Positions 36,901 to 50,365 of a DNA stretch of 64,000 nt are shown one piece after another. Both the position numbers and the translations under genes were made by a program. How positions within the stretch are numbered: position 1 is the first letter of the stretch; the number at the start of each line of letters is the position of its first letter. Below the pieces are notes generated by a model. It was not told the DNA's origin. It searched no databases and saw only the letters and a list, made by a program, of their open reading frames with translations. Where the stretch lies: positions 17,794,001 through 17,858,000 of the forward strand of contig OZ316897.1 in assembly GCA_973895155.1 (NCBI GenBank), in the 5' to 3' direction. This DNA is from Marsupella aquatica (Eukaryota; Marchantiophyta).

Positions 36901-39900
36901 TCAAGATCAGATAACAGCTTTGCTTGGACACAACGGTGCTGGAAAGTCTACGACGATATCCATGTTGACAGGTTTGATTAGGCCAACTGGTGGAGACGCT
37001 AATATTTGGGGTCATAGCATCCGTGGAAACTTGAGTTCTATCAGAAGGTTTCCTTCCGAACTTTTCGTTTGTAAACTGCGAGGCACTTTCATCGTTTTTG
37101 GTTCGTTAAGTTCATTGTATGTAGGATTTAATGGATATGGGCATGGTTAAGGACTTTTTGAACAAATAGGTTTCGGATGGGATCCATTTGCGGGTACGAC
37201 ATCACTTGTTCAAATTGCGGAAGGACTGACATTTGAGACCAAACAGCTTTTTGTGAGTCAGTAAGCCCCTGTCGGGTTTGCTGTCGTTTTTTAAGGGGAT
37301 CGCTCATTATGACGGAGCCTCTGTTTAACAGGAGCTATTGCTTATGCCAAATCATATTAGTTTTCCTCACATTGTGTTAGCACTGTATCTTATGCAGGAC
37401 CATGGGAGTTTGCCCTCAACAGAATGTTCTTTTCCACAACTTGACTGTGAATGAACACCTAGAACTATATGCTGCTGTGAAAGGGATTCCAGACAAGCTG
37501 GTTGCACAGGAAGTACAGGAAATGTTGGAAAGACTCGGTCTCTCTGATAAAACGAATGCCCCAGCGGCCAGTCTTTCGGGAGGGATGAAGCGCAAGCTGC
37601 AGGTACGAGGACTAAAGAGATGATCCATAGATCTCTGCTAGAATAGAATGAAAGGACTGTAACAGGCCCCTCAAGTGGACATGTAGGTGGAGAATGTTAC
37701 GTGAGCAAGAATTGTGTGAATTGACGACTGTGGGTTTATGCCAGGTTGCAATTGCTATGCTGGGAGGTTCGAGAATTGTGTTTTTGGATGAGCCGACCTC
37801 AGGAATGGATCCACATGCGAGGAGGGCCATGTGGGAGCTTCTTCGGACATTCAAACAAGGCCGTGCAATTGTTCTCACGACTCACTACATGGATGAAGCC
37901 GATCTGCTCTGTGATCGCATTGCGATAATGAGTGACGGACGACTTCGTTGCTGTGGAAGCAGTCTGTACTTGAAGGTATTTTAGGATATTTTGTACATGA
38001 AAGTGCGTTTTCTGCTTTGCATGTGGTCACCTTTAAGCGCATTACGACAATGCGAAGGGTAATTATTGTTGTCCAAGGGGCAAACTTCAATATCTAGATT
38101 ATTAGTAGACGTTCTGGCACGATGACTCCATGGAAAAGAGGGGTAAAATATTATCTCTGTTTGATGTGCAGGCGAAGTATGGTGTGGGTTATAATTTGAC
38201 AATGACAAAGAGCAGTGCAGCCTGTTCTGAGGCCGCTGTGCAAGAGGTTATTCTCAAGCGCCTTCCACAGGCCGTTCCTTTAAGCTCCGCTGGAGGAGAG
38301 ATGGCATTCCAGCTGCCTGTAGCGAACAAGGCTGCATTTGCGGAGCTCTTTGAAGAACTTGAGCAGCAGAAGGATGCGCTGAAAATAGGAGGTTACGGTG
38401 TGTCCATGACCACTCTAGAAGAAGTTTTCATTCGGCTGGCTAATGAGGATATCACACCTGTGGCGAAAGTGAAGAACTCCCATGATGAAAGTCATGGGCA
38501 CGATGAACTGGGTCTCCTGCCCCCCATAGAGGTAGGGGCTGAAGATGGAGAAACGGAAGCTCTTGTTCCAGGTTATGGGAAACGGAGTTCCATGGTTGGA
38601 GACAAGGATATTGAGGCTGCTGTTATTGTACGTCGGATGGTGACCAAGGAGACTTGCACCTTTTGTACTGCATGGCTTGAGATGCTGAAGAAGCGGGCAA
38701 TAATAGCAAGGCGTGACTTGAAGGTTAGTGACAGCCTTCACCTCTACTGATACTGTGATAGTTTCCTGTCCCGTGTAGTAATCGGGTCCAAGTCCGCACT
38801 CATTTTGGTCCTCAACCTCAACTAACGCCGATTTATACCCCCAAAATATATATATACTTTCCTGACAACTCATATGACGCCCATGTACACTTGTGTGAAA
38901 TCTAGGTAAAATATATGTCAACTACATATAAACTTATGTAAAACTCTTAAATTAATGTAAAATATTTAAATCTCGTTAACCATGTGTAATCTAATTTGTC
39001 CGCACCCTATGTTAAGTCCGTATTTTTTCGCCGGGATTGAAACGCGGACTGAATATAGAGAATCTCGAGGCACCTGGTTGATAGCTATCCACTAACATTA
39101 GCATTTTCAATTATCTGACCCAGACGTTGTCTTCTTACAGGGTCTGATCAACACCATCCTCCTTCCGGTTGCTGTAATCGCGTTTGTGATGTTGATATTG
39201 AAACTGAATATCGACCCAGTTGGCCCAACGCTACCACTTCAATTTGACATGTTCAAAAAGTCACTGGAAACACCCCATAAGGCTCAGCACAACTTGACCA
39301 TTCCTGTGGCTGGAGTTGATATCTCTACTCTGCCCTTCATTGGTGAAGCTGGCTTTGTGGAGCTTGAAGGGGAACAAGAGATTGTGAACAGCGTGCAGAT
39401 GAGTGAGTTTCTCTTGAATAAAATCCACGGTCCACCAAGATATGGTAGGTGGTCAAGCCCAAGGATTCTCAATGTCAATTTCCAGATTGTCCTGGAACAG
39501 CTGGTAGTCTAACATTGAAGAGGAATTGGTTTTTCTGTATACATGTTGATCGCTTGAAGGGCTTCGCCGAACTTTAAAGTTTATCTCTACCTTGTCACTT
39601 TCTCATCCGACCTGTTGACTGTGTTGGATTCTTTGGTCCTGTCTCTTTCTGGGGATCAGAATTTGCAACTTTGAATTTCATTTGTTGTTCATTAATTCTT
39701 TCTTTCTTCTTTGATTGATTCATTCTTTCATCTTTCCTTGATTTATTGTTGCATTTGTTCTGATGGCTGTTTCCTTACGCGCAGGGGCTTTGATATTCAA
39801 TGATACTCTACTACCGCAGTACAACACATCAGTTTTCCGTGATGTGAACATTACAAAATTGAAAATTCTTTTCCCCAATTCAACTTTCCTACAAGGACTT

Positions 39901-42900
39901 CCAGATGGTGTGGTGGGGGATCTCCCATTCATGCAAACTCCTGATGGGCAGGGTGTGAAATCTCCGGTGACCCTTTTGCATAACACTAGTTCTGAGCATG
40001 CACTTCCGGTTCTAGTCCAAGAGCTTGCACAAGCAAGCCTGCGGGTAGCTCTCAATCTTCCGACTGCCACCTTCCGCATACAAAGCCACCCTCTACCTTT
40101 GACCAAGAACGAGGCCTCGAGACTCCAGGCCATGTTGTACTTGTTGGCTGCCCTTTTCGTGTTGATCCCCTTCTGTTATCTCGCAGCCAGCTTTTCAGTG
40201 TTCATTGTGCGAGAGAGGGTTGTTAAAGCTAAACTGCTTCAGGTACTGAGTTCTCGATTAGTTTGGATCTTCTAGATTTGGTTTAGAATATGAAAAAAGT
40301 ACTCTCAGTGCCAGGCGTGTGATAGAATATTCCATATTCGGTCTGTTTGTTAGCTTGATAGTTGAAATTCTAGACTTTAGTTCTTGTGCAGGATCTTCTA
40401 GTCGATTAGATTGCTAGCTAAAATTGACATTAGTTCTCAATGAGTCGGGGTCATGACCGCAAAACTTTGTTGCTTTTAACAGATGTTAAGTGGTGCGAAC
40501 ACTTACTCTTACTGGGCTGCAACATACAGCTGGGACATGATGAATTACATTGCCATCGTGGCCATTACAATGCTGGTTTTTGTAGCCTATCGTGACCAAG
40601 CTTTCATTGGCTCCTGGACCAAGGCCGGCGCTGTACTCGTTCTTCTCATCTGCTTTGGCCTCTCAGTGCTGCCACTCTCGTACTGCTACTCCTTTGCTTT
40701 CAGCAGCCATGCCAATGCACAGGTGGGTGTTTGTCTGCAACTACCGCCTCATCTTTGCATCATCTTTTATGGATTAGGTAGATTATTGGGTGTCGTTTTA
40801 TTTTCATCATTTGATTTATAACTGAATTGGATTTCGTTTAGAACTTCACAGTTGGCATTTACATACTATCATTACTATTATTTGCAATTGTTTATGGTTA
40901 TGTTTTAGTTGTGTTTTTTTTTGGGACAATCGTTTCACTTTGACACGATGAAATGCATAGGCTGTTGAATGCGCTACTTTTACCCTATTACCTTAGTGGA
41001 TGACTTCACCATGGTTATTAGTGACATGGATCAAATGCAACGAAACTTACTCTTGCCTGGATCCAGGTGGCCATTGCTGGAATACATTTTGTAACTGGAT
41101 TCGTCATGCTTGTTGCAAGCAGTGTTATGGGTGCTCTGCAAGAAACGAAGGTACGTCCGCCGTCTGCCATGAATCAACTGAACTACACACGCAAATTCTT
41201 TGGATGTACTTGTGTTTGACTCCCTGAATGTAGTGCCCCCATATATATGTCATTTGGTCACATGGTCGACTGTAAGGGCAGTCTGTTCAGCCAAATGTTG
41301 TTGCCATGCAAAGCCGGCGACGATTAGGCCAGTTTAGGTCAATGTTCTCGTGCTAGTTCGAAATCTAGGTGGCCGCCACGAAACTGAAAGTGGTCCGAAT
41401 TCTCCTTCGATAAATTCGAATTGAATTTGATTCTAGACTGTTCCTTGCAAATCAGTCACATTCAAGATTGTGAGGCTAGACTATATCAATTCGATTGTTT
41501 TAAGGATGTACAATGTAACGTAAATATATCAAACGCATAAAAAGGGAGAAGGAACGTGGAGCTAAATGTGTCCACACAACGCACTGGTGACTGGACGTTA
41601 GATTAGCTCGCAAATTGTTCTATATGTAGTCAATGTAGGAAGGATTTGGTTTTTTTCTTGATATACTAACTTTTTTGGTTTTATCGCAGGAAATGAATAG
41701 GTGGCTGGTGCACGTTTGGCAGTTCTTTCCACCGTACAACTTGGGCAACGGTCTCGTGAGTCTCTCGGCTTTGGACCTGCAGACTACCTTCCTGGGGGGA
41801 ACAGCCCGTCCATACCAGTGGGATATCCTGGGTCGTCCGATATCATTGATGCTTTTGGAGGCAGTCGGGTACATGATCTTGACGCTCATTATTGATGACG
41901 ACTGGTTAAGTTATGTTTACAAGTTGGTCAGGAAGTACCTGGCCCCGAAAAGTCCCCAAGCATCAGCCTTGGGGCTTGCTGCTGCAAGCAATGGTAATAA
42001 TGCGGTGGCCTTGATTGCTAATACTTGCCTGTTAATACTTGTCAAAGTTATCAAATCAAGGTCTTTTGTTGTGCATTCTGGAATATCCTCATTAAGAAAA
42101 TGGAGACAGGCAGCCGAAAATCGAGAATTCGAGAGCGTTTATAGGCATTTGCTACGAGAAACTCTAAACCATATGAGCTCTGGAAGGATAAGAATCTGAG
42201 CTGTTTGATTTGGCAAGGCTGGGCTATGTGTGTAACTGCAAACCGCGTTGCAAACATTCTGCTTCCCAAGATAGATAGTCGAGCAGGTGGATTTTCCATC
42301 CGGAATTATCGTGAAACTGTTTGTCAAACCTAACATTCGCCCGTAGCGAGAGAAGTATTATATGAGCATTTAAGGGAATGACAATTGAACATTCTTTTAT
42401 CAAAGGATGTTATGTCCAGCCTCATTGGACGTCTTCGTACGTTGTGTGGGATTTGTTTCAGGTGATTCTGGCAGGGTTGAGGACGTGGACGTAGCAAATG
42501 AAAAGCAACGTATTGAAAGTGGACTGGCTGATAATGAAGCTGTCAAAGTGCAAAATCTTTGGAAACTTTATCCTGGGCAAGGAAGGGACCCAGGAAAGGT
42601 TGCAGTTAGAGATCTTTGTCTGGGGATACCTTCGGGTGAATGTTTTGGATTCCTGTAAGTGTGAAACACGAACTTTCTAGGCAGAGGATGTTTCTGGAGT
42701 TTGGTTCAGAGTACCTTGTCTATATTGTTTAAAATTTGAATGATTTTCAGACCAATCCTACTTTAACCATTGTCGATCTAGATAGATGAAATTGGTCTAC
42801 ATTCTTAGAAAGTGCGCTTCTTCACTAAAATTTCAGAGAACTTTTTCCTGTAGCTTTCTTAGTGTCTGCACGTCCAGAATTTCGGGTCCATGTTTTTTCT

Positions 42901-44166
42901 CTGTTCTCCCTTAATTCCACGCATACCAAGTAAATGATTTTGTTCATGCAGGGGAGTAAATGGAGCAGGAAAAACCACGACTCTTTCAATGCTGAGTGGT
43001 GATATTAAACCAACAAGTGGAAATGCCTTCATAAATGGTCACTCCGTCGTGACAAACTTGCAAGGTGTGCGGAAACACATTGGGTATTGCCCACAGTTCG
43101 ACCCCTTGCTGGACTTAATGACGGGAAGAGAACATCTCGACATGTATGCACGACTGAAGGGTGTTGCCAAGTGGAGAGTAAGAAGTACCGTTGATGACGT
43201 TTTGAAAGCAGTCGGGCTCCAGAAGTATGCTGGCACTGTTGCTGGAGTTTATAGTGGAGGCAATAAACGAAAGTTGGCTTTAGCTATTGCTTTGGTAATT
43301 TCTCCTCCTCCTCCACGCTTTCAGACCCTTAACTTTTCGTTCATTCGCTTTTGTCGACTTTTCCATGTTATTGGTGCGCAGCATGGTTGATCTTGGGGCT
43401 CACGCGAGTTGTTACGTTCTTTCATCTGTACAACATCCTATTGATTGTCTGGAAATAATTGGAACAGGTTGGAGATCCTGCTGTCGTCTTTCTTGATGAA
43501 CCTAGCAGTGGGATGGATCCAGTTGCTCGAAGATCTATGTGGGATGTTATTGTGGATGCAATAACCAGACGTAATGTAAGCATGGTATTGACAACGCACA
43601 GTATGGAAGAGTGCGAGGCCCTGTGTGGTCGTGTTGGAGTGATGGTAGCTGGAAGTCTTGTGTGCTTGGGATCCATTCAGCACTTGAAGTCACGTTTTGG
43701 AAATGGTATGTGATCTGAATTCACGCCCATCAGTTTAAGTGTATTTTTTCCAGAAATCAAGAGGGAGTTGTACCTGGGTTGATCCTGTGCAGCCCGCCCT
43801 TCCAGTGTACGTTTCGCTCATATGCTAGGTCGAATGTTTTTTGCAGGTTACAACGTGGAACTGCAATGCAAAAGACCGGAGAACATGCAGCAAATTCATG
43901 GCATGATCGCCGACTTTTTCCCTGGGGCAATATTGGATGAACAGCACACCATAAGAGTAAAGTACTCTATACCCGTGGAGGGGCTATCTTTATCAAAAGT
44001 ATTTAGAACGATTGAATCTGAGAAGGAGGGAGTTGGCCTGGAAGACTACAGTGTCAGTCAGAGTAGCCTTGAGCAAATTTTCATTTCATTTGCCAAGGGT
44101 CGAGATCACAGTTCTGAGGACGATCAGAAAAATATCAATTTTGCTCACGTAGTTTCCACAGGGTAA
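30482..44166 (+). CDS. ABCA1: Full-length ABC transporter of subfamily A (ABCA1-type), about 30 exons
   Basis: The gene encodes a full-size ABCA protein of roughly 2000 residues, (TMD-NBD)x2, likely moving lipids or related molecules across a membrane. Both nucleotide-binding domains are complete in motif: Walker [10 protein letters not shown] and GVNGAGKTT, signatures LSGGMKRK and YSGGNKRK, Walker [13 protein letters not shown] and [12 protein letters not shown]. The order and exon sequences follow plant ABCA1 (AOH). Nearly all inferred introns are GT-AG, about 70-600 bp. The first codon is taken at 30482 because exon 1 (to 30844) then joins exon 2 (31166) in phase; a second in-frame ATG at 30521 is an alternative. 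The stop is at 44164-44166. No premature stop was met in confidently assigned exons. The short exons between 31460 and 31820 are uncertain. I see no sign of decay, so the gene is presumed functional. Confidence 0.9.
34120..36390 (+). other. ABCA exons 10-16: remaining helices of TMD1
   Basis: Exons at 34120-34185, 34514-34612, about 34911-34976, 35093-35151, 35354-35524, 35761-35897 and 36277-36390. They encode membrane helices ([50 protein letters not shown]), the cytosolic coupling stretch [16 protein letters not shown] between the first two, and [20 protein letters not shown], in the order expected for ABCA proteins. Confidence 0.8.
36752..38722 (+). other. ABCA exons 17-20: NBD1 and linker
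   Basis: Exons at about 36752-37048 (Walker [10 protein letters not shown]), 37399-37601 (Q-loop PQQN, signature LSGGMKRK), 37744-37975 (Walker [14 protein letters not shown], switch histidine in LTTHYMDEA) and 38172-38722 (TLEEVF motif, acidic linker [10 protein letters not shown], then [14 protein letters not shown] leading into TMD2). All catalytic motifs are intact. Confidence 0.88.
39141..41994 (+). other. ABCA exons 21-25: TMD2
   Basis: Exons at 39141-39445 (first helix [15 protein letters not shown]), 39784-40241 (loop with several NxT/S glycosylation sites, then helix), 40483-40722, 41068-41151 and 41690-41994. The loop contains the conserved [11 protein letters not shown] and SHPLP segments. 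Confidence 0.85.
42462..44166 (+). other. ABCA exons 26-29: NBD2 and C-terminus
   Basis: Exons at 42462-42654, 42952-43292 (Walker [11 protein letters not shown]-loop PQFD, signature YSGGNKRK), 43468-43704 (Walker [14 protein letters not shown], switch H in LTTHSMEE) and 43848-44166 (C-terminal regulatory domain ending [12 protein letters not shown], then a short hydrophilic tail and stop). Confidence 0.9.
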
Positions 44167-46077
44167 AGTGACAGCTCTGTGAGTGGTGACTATTGGCCGC
44201 TAAGAGTACTTAACCCTTATACCATTTCTATTAGCTCTCACAAGCAAGTAAGGTGTAGGAGCATGTAACAATCGTTGTACTATATAACCTGGAGGGAGGT
44301 AACCGCTCCTCTTTAGAATAGAAAATTTAGGATAACTAAATTATGTGATAGCTAGTCAGTACTACCCCTGCAAAACGGGGCTACATTCTTATTCTCCTTG
44401 GATTAGGAGGAAGCATCAGCATACAAGGTGTGAAAATCCAACTTGGAAAACTCTAATTGAGTTTTGAGATTGGGGTTTGCTTAAACCCTAAACGTTAACA
44501 ACTTTTGTTATGCATATATCTTCAGCCTACCACTTTACACCCATGAGGGTCTGACCTTCACCTATGTAGACTGTAACAGAGGATAGTGAGTACAATGAAT
44601 TAACTTTAAGGGACAGTACCAGTGAGTGGACTTTAGACTGACCTTTAGTTCAGTTTTGCAATAAGGTGGAAACTGGTGATTGTCAAAAAACCCTATGATC
44701 TCGAGATCTAAGTCAGACCTAGGGTAGGCAGATTTTCAATCGAAGCTGGAAGGGGGATGCTTCACCATGGAACACCAATCTGTCATATGTATCCTCGCTA
44801 GAAGGGGCAGGTTGACACAACTCTTGTTTATCCTGGCTTGGGATGAAATTGACAATAACTTTGTCAATCCGAAGTACAACAGACTAGCTTAGCTAGTTAT
44901 GATAAGGGTTTAGGTCCTTGTCAAGACTACTCACAACATAATAAAGCTTTCCCCCATAGTAAAGCATTGCAGAATTGGTAGACGGAATTTCTGTTTTCTG
45001 TAATCTGACAAAGAATAGGTGGGCAGCAGTATTGTCATAAAGTCGACATTTCTATCCGCTAGGAGAAAAGTATTTCAGGTTGATCAAATCAATTCTATCT
45101 ATTTGTATGAATGGATTATATTTGCTAAAATTATGTTAGCTAGCAGAAAAGTATTTCAGGCTGATCAAATCAATTCCATCGGGTTGTACTCATGGATTAT
45201 ATTTGCTGAAATTATGTTCTTACCTTGACCACGAAATTGTTTTCAGAGAAGTCCGAACAATGGCCATAAGTTGGGTCACTTGTGGTATGCCAGCACAAGA
45301 TGTTAAAGTACCTTAAAGTTTGGAGAACCACACTCTGTTATCTCTATTGAGACAATGCTAAATTGTATTTGCTTCTGCGTATCATGCAAAGACATACATA
45401 CATATATCAAGTATTAGTTTCAATTAATTACATTGAATAAAAGTTAAAGTCCATTTCTAAATATAAGAAGTTCTGTTTTGTTGTCGTTGTTAAGATCATA
45501 TAGCTATAATTCACTGTGATTTAGTAGCTTACAGCTATCTAAATGCACTGCTTTAGGGCAAAGTCACAGAACCATGAATGAACCAAATTATAAATCGTGG
45601 AAGCTAGTGACATTAGATTCACTATCTGTGATTGAACAAGAAATATGTAAATCACCAAATCCATTTAGCCCATACAAGACAAATGATTCTTCAGTTCGAG
45701 AACCAAGGAGAAAAATAAGCCAAACATAAGATCTTAAGTACAACTACTTAACTTCTGCTGATTACTAGTTGTACAGGCTCATTGCGTCCTTCATAGAACC
45801 TCCTGAAAAATTAAAACCCTAGACAGAAGTCCAAGCTAGACTGGCCTAATTGTAAGACCTCAAAGCATCCCCACCCGGGTCCCCACAAGGAGACTTCCCC
45901 ACAAGGAGACGATAATGCTGACTAGAAAAGCTAGGTGTACGTGATGAGCTAGTGAAGTTACAATCACATCACTCAGTTCCATTGCCAGAGGTATTTTATT
46001 TTGCGAGCAAACATGAGATTTTGATAGGGAGTAAATGTTATTAGCAAGACACTAATGGTTTCAAATTTCATTATTTT
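44167..46077. other. Non-coding stretch downstream of ABCA
   Basis: AT-rich with no recognised gene. It contains the 81-bp tandem duplication at 45058-45219. Confidence 0.45.
45058..45219. repeat. Tandem duplication, unit 81 bp
   Basis: Two copies with shared agaaaagtatttcagg (45064 and 45145) and tggattatatttgct. Non-coding. Confidence 0.75.
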
Positions 46078-46225
46078 GCTTTTTGGTGCCATTTATATTT
46101 TTTGTGTTTTTTTAAAGACTCCAGATGGGTGAGCTCGCTAGCAAAAAAGGGAGTCCCCAAAAGGGATGTTATCAACTAGGGAGTTGATAGAGAGGCAGTT
46201 GGATGTAGAAAAATAGGGGTCATAC
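46078..46225 (-). repeat. Dispersed repeat, inverted partner of 2445-2610
   Basis: Reverse complement of the block at 2445-2610, with some base changes. A run of about 20 G follows at 46328-46346 and is a separate homopolymer. Confidence 0.55.
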
Positions 46226-46845
46226 AAGAATGTTTTTTACTCATGCTAAGAAAAATTTTACAGTTACAGTTTGCTCGCAAATTTGTTTAGTTTTGTTGTG
46301 ATCAAAGATGGGCTTTCCACAAAGATGGGGGGGGGGGGGGGGGGGTAGTCCCATCGGAGATAGAAAATCATGTATATATATGAGTAAAACCATCCATTTC
46401 GGTGAAGACCTTTGCATTCTCCCTTGATCACAGTCGAATAGGACACATGAAGGGAAAAAGAAATCTGAAAGGACGACGTCCTGCCTGGTTATTTCCATCT
46501 TCAAAACTTAAAGAATTACTCTCCGCCTGTTCCCAGTCCTACACAATTCCATCTCATGGTTCTCGATACCAAACCCTGTGCATGAAGAAGAAATGCAGTA
46601 TGCTCCTTTTCCCGAACACCCTGGTCTTCGTATTAGTCTCGATGCCAAAAATATTTCACTTTAAGAGTCCCACACAAGCTTCTGGTTCTCGATGCCAAAG
46701 GATGAAGAAGTAATGAAGTATATTCTTTCTCTCGAATATGCTCCCTTTGTCTTTGTCTTGCATTGGTCGGAAAACGTTTCACATGGAAAGTGATCAATTA
46801 TTACTACAATGTCATCATCGGCAGCTACAGCACAGATATATAGGG

Positions 46846-47560
46846 TTACTAGCTCAATACCCGTGCGTTGCACAAAATATGTAGTGACGACCAAGATGTC
46901 GTTGAGAACAAAAGAGGTTGTGCGGCCAAGAGGTTGTTGAGAAGAAAGATGTCATGCAAGCCAAGATACCAGTGATAACAAAAGATGTTGTGTCGGCCAA
47001 GAGGTCGTTGCAAAGGAAGATGTCGTGTTGCCGGAGATGTTGAGAACAAAAGATGTCATGTCGGCCAAGATGTCGGTGAGAACAAAAGATGTCATGTTGG
47101 CCATGATGTACGTTGGTGAGAACAAAAGATGTCATGTCGGCCAAGAAGTCATTGAGAACAAAAGACACCGTGAAGAAAATACCCGTGCGTTGCAGAAAAG
47201 ATGTCGTGTCCCCTGAGATGTTGTTAAGAAAAAAAGATGTCGTGTCGCCCAAGATATTATTAAGAAAAAAGATGTCGTGTCATCTAAGATGTCATTAAGA
47301 AAAACAGATGTTGTGTCGCCCAACTATTTAAGAAAATTGTCAAGGAAAGACAATGTAGATGCATGAGGGATGACACTCCGCAAAAGATGTTGTGTAAAGG
47401 ATATCATTATGTAAAGGATATCATAAATCCCTCATTGCACAAATATGAGATCACTGTTAACAACCTCTACAAAAATTGCAGAAGCATTCTATTATAGGTT
47501 TTGATAGTTCAATCCACGTGTGTTGCACAAAAGATATCATTGCGCAAAAAATATTGTTTG
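46846..47560 (+). repeat. Degenerate minisatellite (about 40-bp unit), family member 3
   Basis: Repeats of gagaacaaaagatgtcatgt followed by cggccaagatgtc. It begins after ggttactagctcaatacccg and includes tacccgtgcgttgca twice. It is the reverse-orientation relative of the arrays at 14700 and 27000. Open frames across it result from the repeat period. Confidence 0.65.
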
Positions 47561-49998
47561 CAAATTCAAAAAGTGTTGCGCAAAAGACGTGGTGTCCATG
47601 AAAGATGTCATATGCAGTAAAGATGTTATTGTGTAAATAATAAATAATTGCAAAAGAGGTTACAATGTACAAAGTGAAAAAAAACATAGTGAATATTAAA
47701 ATGTGAAGAAAATGCACACAATGAAGCTTTAGTTACTGCCCTCAATATGTTACCATTTCATTCAAAAACATAATTATTCACTTTTTTTAGTGTACGTGCT
47801 TTCTTGGAGCAAGTACTAAGTGGAGGGGCAAGTCCAGATTGAGTTCATTGTGTGTTCATTGTATGGCACATGCAAATAAAGTTAACTCTAGATAAATGGC
47901 ACTCCCACTATCCAATGTGCACTAATTTATTTTTCCATACCTTGATAAGTGCACACCCCCTAAAATTTTCACTTAGTAATAAATGGCATCTCCACAGGTG
48001 AGCAGCAGTGTGACTCATTACACAAAATGTGAATACTTGCCCTAAATTTGGTGTCCATAAGTCCAGATTTTCCTTTACTTAAAAAGGGTGTGCACTTATC
48101 AGTAAATGCAATCTCATTGGATTATGTGCTTACTGATAAGTGTACCATCTGTTTTAGTTTGAGTACACAATGCAATTATAACTTGTTTGGCACTTATAAA
48201 GTTATCATTTAGCTAAATGATTTTTGATATCTATCTGGCCTTAGAAAAGGTGAAAAAAATGCAAACTTCTTGTCAAATGATAAGAAAGAATTATAGGATG
48301 CCTTCTACTAAACCAAATTGGCTCTTGGACAGAACCTATTGTACATTGGGGCAAGGGTAAATATTGTATAGAGAAGGATTGACAAACATCAGGGATTGAG
48401 ATTGTCATTATGTCAGGGTATGTACTTGCAAGGACAATAGGAGGATAGAGGAGGGAATCCATTGGCATACTTAGGGAAGTATAGAAGGAAGAATAGAAAA
48501 GATTGTTTGTACTTGTTTTACAGAGTTACCTTTTTGCAGGGTTACTTTGGTTAATTTGTTTCTTCTATACTAAGTTTCTTTAGATTTTTCTGACACAGAA
48601 ACTGCAAATTCAAATGAGCATCACTTTAAAAAAGGGCGCAACTCTTTATTATAGTTCTTCATATCTGTAATGGTTTGTCGTAACTATTATCTCTCTGAAG
48701 TCTCATTGTTTAGGACAGCGTGATCGACCAACACTTCTAGAGTTTAAGTCGGTGCAGACCGTGAATAACCTTAAAGATCCTGGGCCATTGACTCTCATGA
48801 AATGGTAGAAGCTATATATTTTTGCTTACTACCAGTACGTGTGTAACCTGCAAGCGATGAAGCAATTTTCCAAATTTCAAGCCCGTCTCCTTCTCTTAGA
48901 GAATACCACACGAAAAAATCACGTATATTTTGTAGATTACGTATCTTCTTTTTGCTGTCATCTCAGACGTACTTAAACTTCAACCTCATCGTCTACACGC
49001 GGTTGGCCTCCCAGTCAACAAAACTGACTAAATAACCTCCCTTGTCTTCCACATGTATGGGGAAAGTGAATTTTGACGTCTTTCTTTCCGAGAAATATTG
49101 ATTTAGAACATGTAATTCCCAATGTCTCATCCGTCTTGGTCAGTTTCTTTTGATGATCTGTCTCCAGGCTAAGGTGGTAGCATCTTTTTCCAGCGAGGCT
49201 GGCATATATTTAATTATTGATTTGTCAAATCTCAGGATATGCCGATTCCCTGGCTCTTCTTATAAATCCGCAGCATGTGGCCTTCTTTCAATTTAATTTA
49301 TGGTGGTTGGTGTACTTAATAGAGTCCTTCGGCCTTGTATTGTGTACATGATTCAGAGGAAGAGGTGGCTATCAATCTCATGCTCCATATCTTTCCAGCT
49401 TTCGCTCCATCATGCAAAGTCAATTGCAGTTGGCATGAAATGGGGCCAAAATTTCAATTCAATAAATTTTTTAGTTAGTAACACCCCGGTGGCGTCATGC
49501 CCGACATCTTTTTTTGTTAATAGCTTCTCCACAAGCAAGCCGTTCTGTCAATTGTGGCCGCTTCTCTAAATCTGATCATCTGAATAGAGTACTGTACGGG
49601 GTACTGTAGATCTTCACCGTCCAATTTGGACCACTGATAGACACACAAGTGTATTTAGTGAGCGGGATGTCGACGTGTTTTTGCTGATTGTGCTTTCCAG
49701 CTGTAGAGTGAGTGCCGTGGGTGTGCACCTCCTCTGTTTGAATTATTTTCTCACCATGCGCGCCACCCTGTATTTTGAACGGGTTCAATTGCAGCATTAT
49801 ACATCGGGTTGTATAATGCTCAACTCTGAGCAGTGAATCAAGAAAGCAATCATTATTCATTCTATCTGAATCTATTCATGTGTACACGCCAGCTATCTCT
49901 TTGTTCACATCTCGTGCTCATTTGTGCCTTAGCTCGCATAGTTGACAATATTTAGCAACAAACTTGTCAGAGGAGGGTTCTTTTTCACCCATCTTAAT
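47561..49998. other. Non-coding stretch
   Basis: No gene or defined element recognised. Confidence 0.4.
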
Positions 49999-50365
49999 TG
50001 TTGAGCATAGACGACGATCGCAACGGCTAGCCCATGAACCATCCAACGCACAATAGTCGACACAAGAGATACGTGGTTTACCTTCTTGAGGCTACGTCCA
50101 CGGGAACACACAAGAGAGCTTTACTGAACTCTAAGCCTGTCGGCTATACCGAGTCTCCACAGTGTAAGCTCTCCCTATCTCTCAAGTGGCTCCATAACAA
50201 TGAGCCTTGGTTCTACCTCTCCAAGCACACGTGCCTCTTATGATATAGTGTGCAACTTAGTTGTACCTAACCACATAGTTGTACCTAATCACGTAGTTGT
50301 ACCTAACCACGTAGTTGTACCAACCACGTCATACCTAACCTAGACGTAAGAGTAAATACCCAACA
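49999..50365 (-). repeat. Copia-2 3' LTR with 18-bp tandem repeats
   Basis: 367 bp, TGTTGAGCATAG...TACCCAACA. The first half matches the copia-1 LTR. The second half differs and holds four tandem units of about 18 bp (tagttgtacctaaccac; 50258-50328), absent from copia-1. In the minus orientation these lie in the upstream (U3) part of the LTR. Confidence 0.85.

Noticed and set aside
46328-46346. G-quadruplex regulatory element in the ~20-G run
   Set aside because: Simple homopolymer in non-coding DNA, prone to length error; no gene nearby for it to control.
46854-47252. Long frames over the 46.9-47.3 kb repeats as a cysteine/phenylalanine-rich protein
   Set aside because: Open frames arise on both strands and in several frames because of the repeat period.
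46846-47340. CRISPR-like repeat array
   Set aside because: Units are degenerate and contiguous with no unique spacers, in a eukaryotic context; it is a minisatellite.
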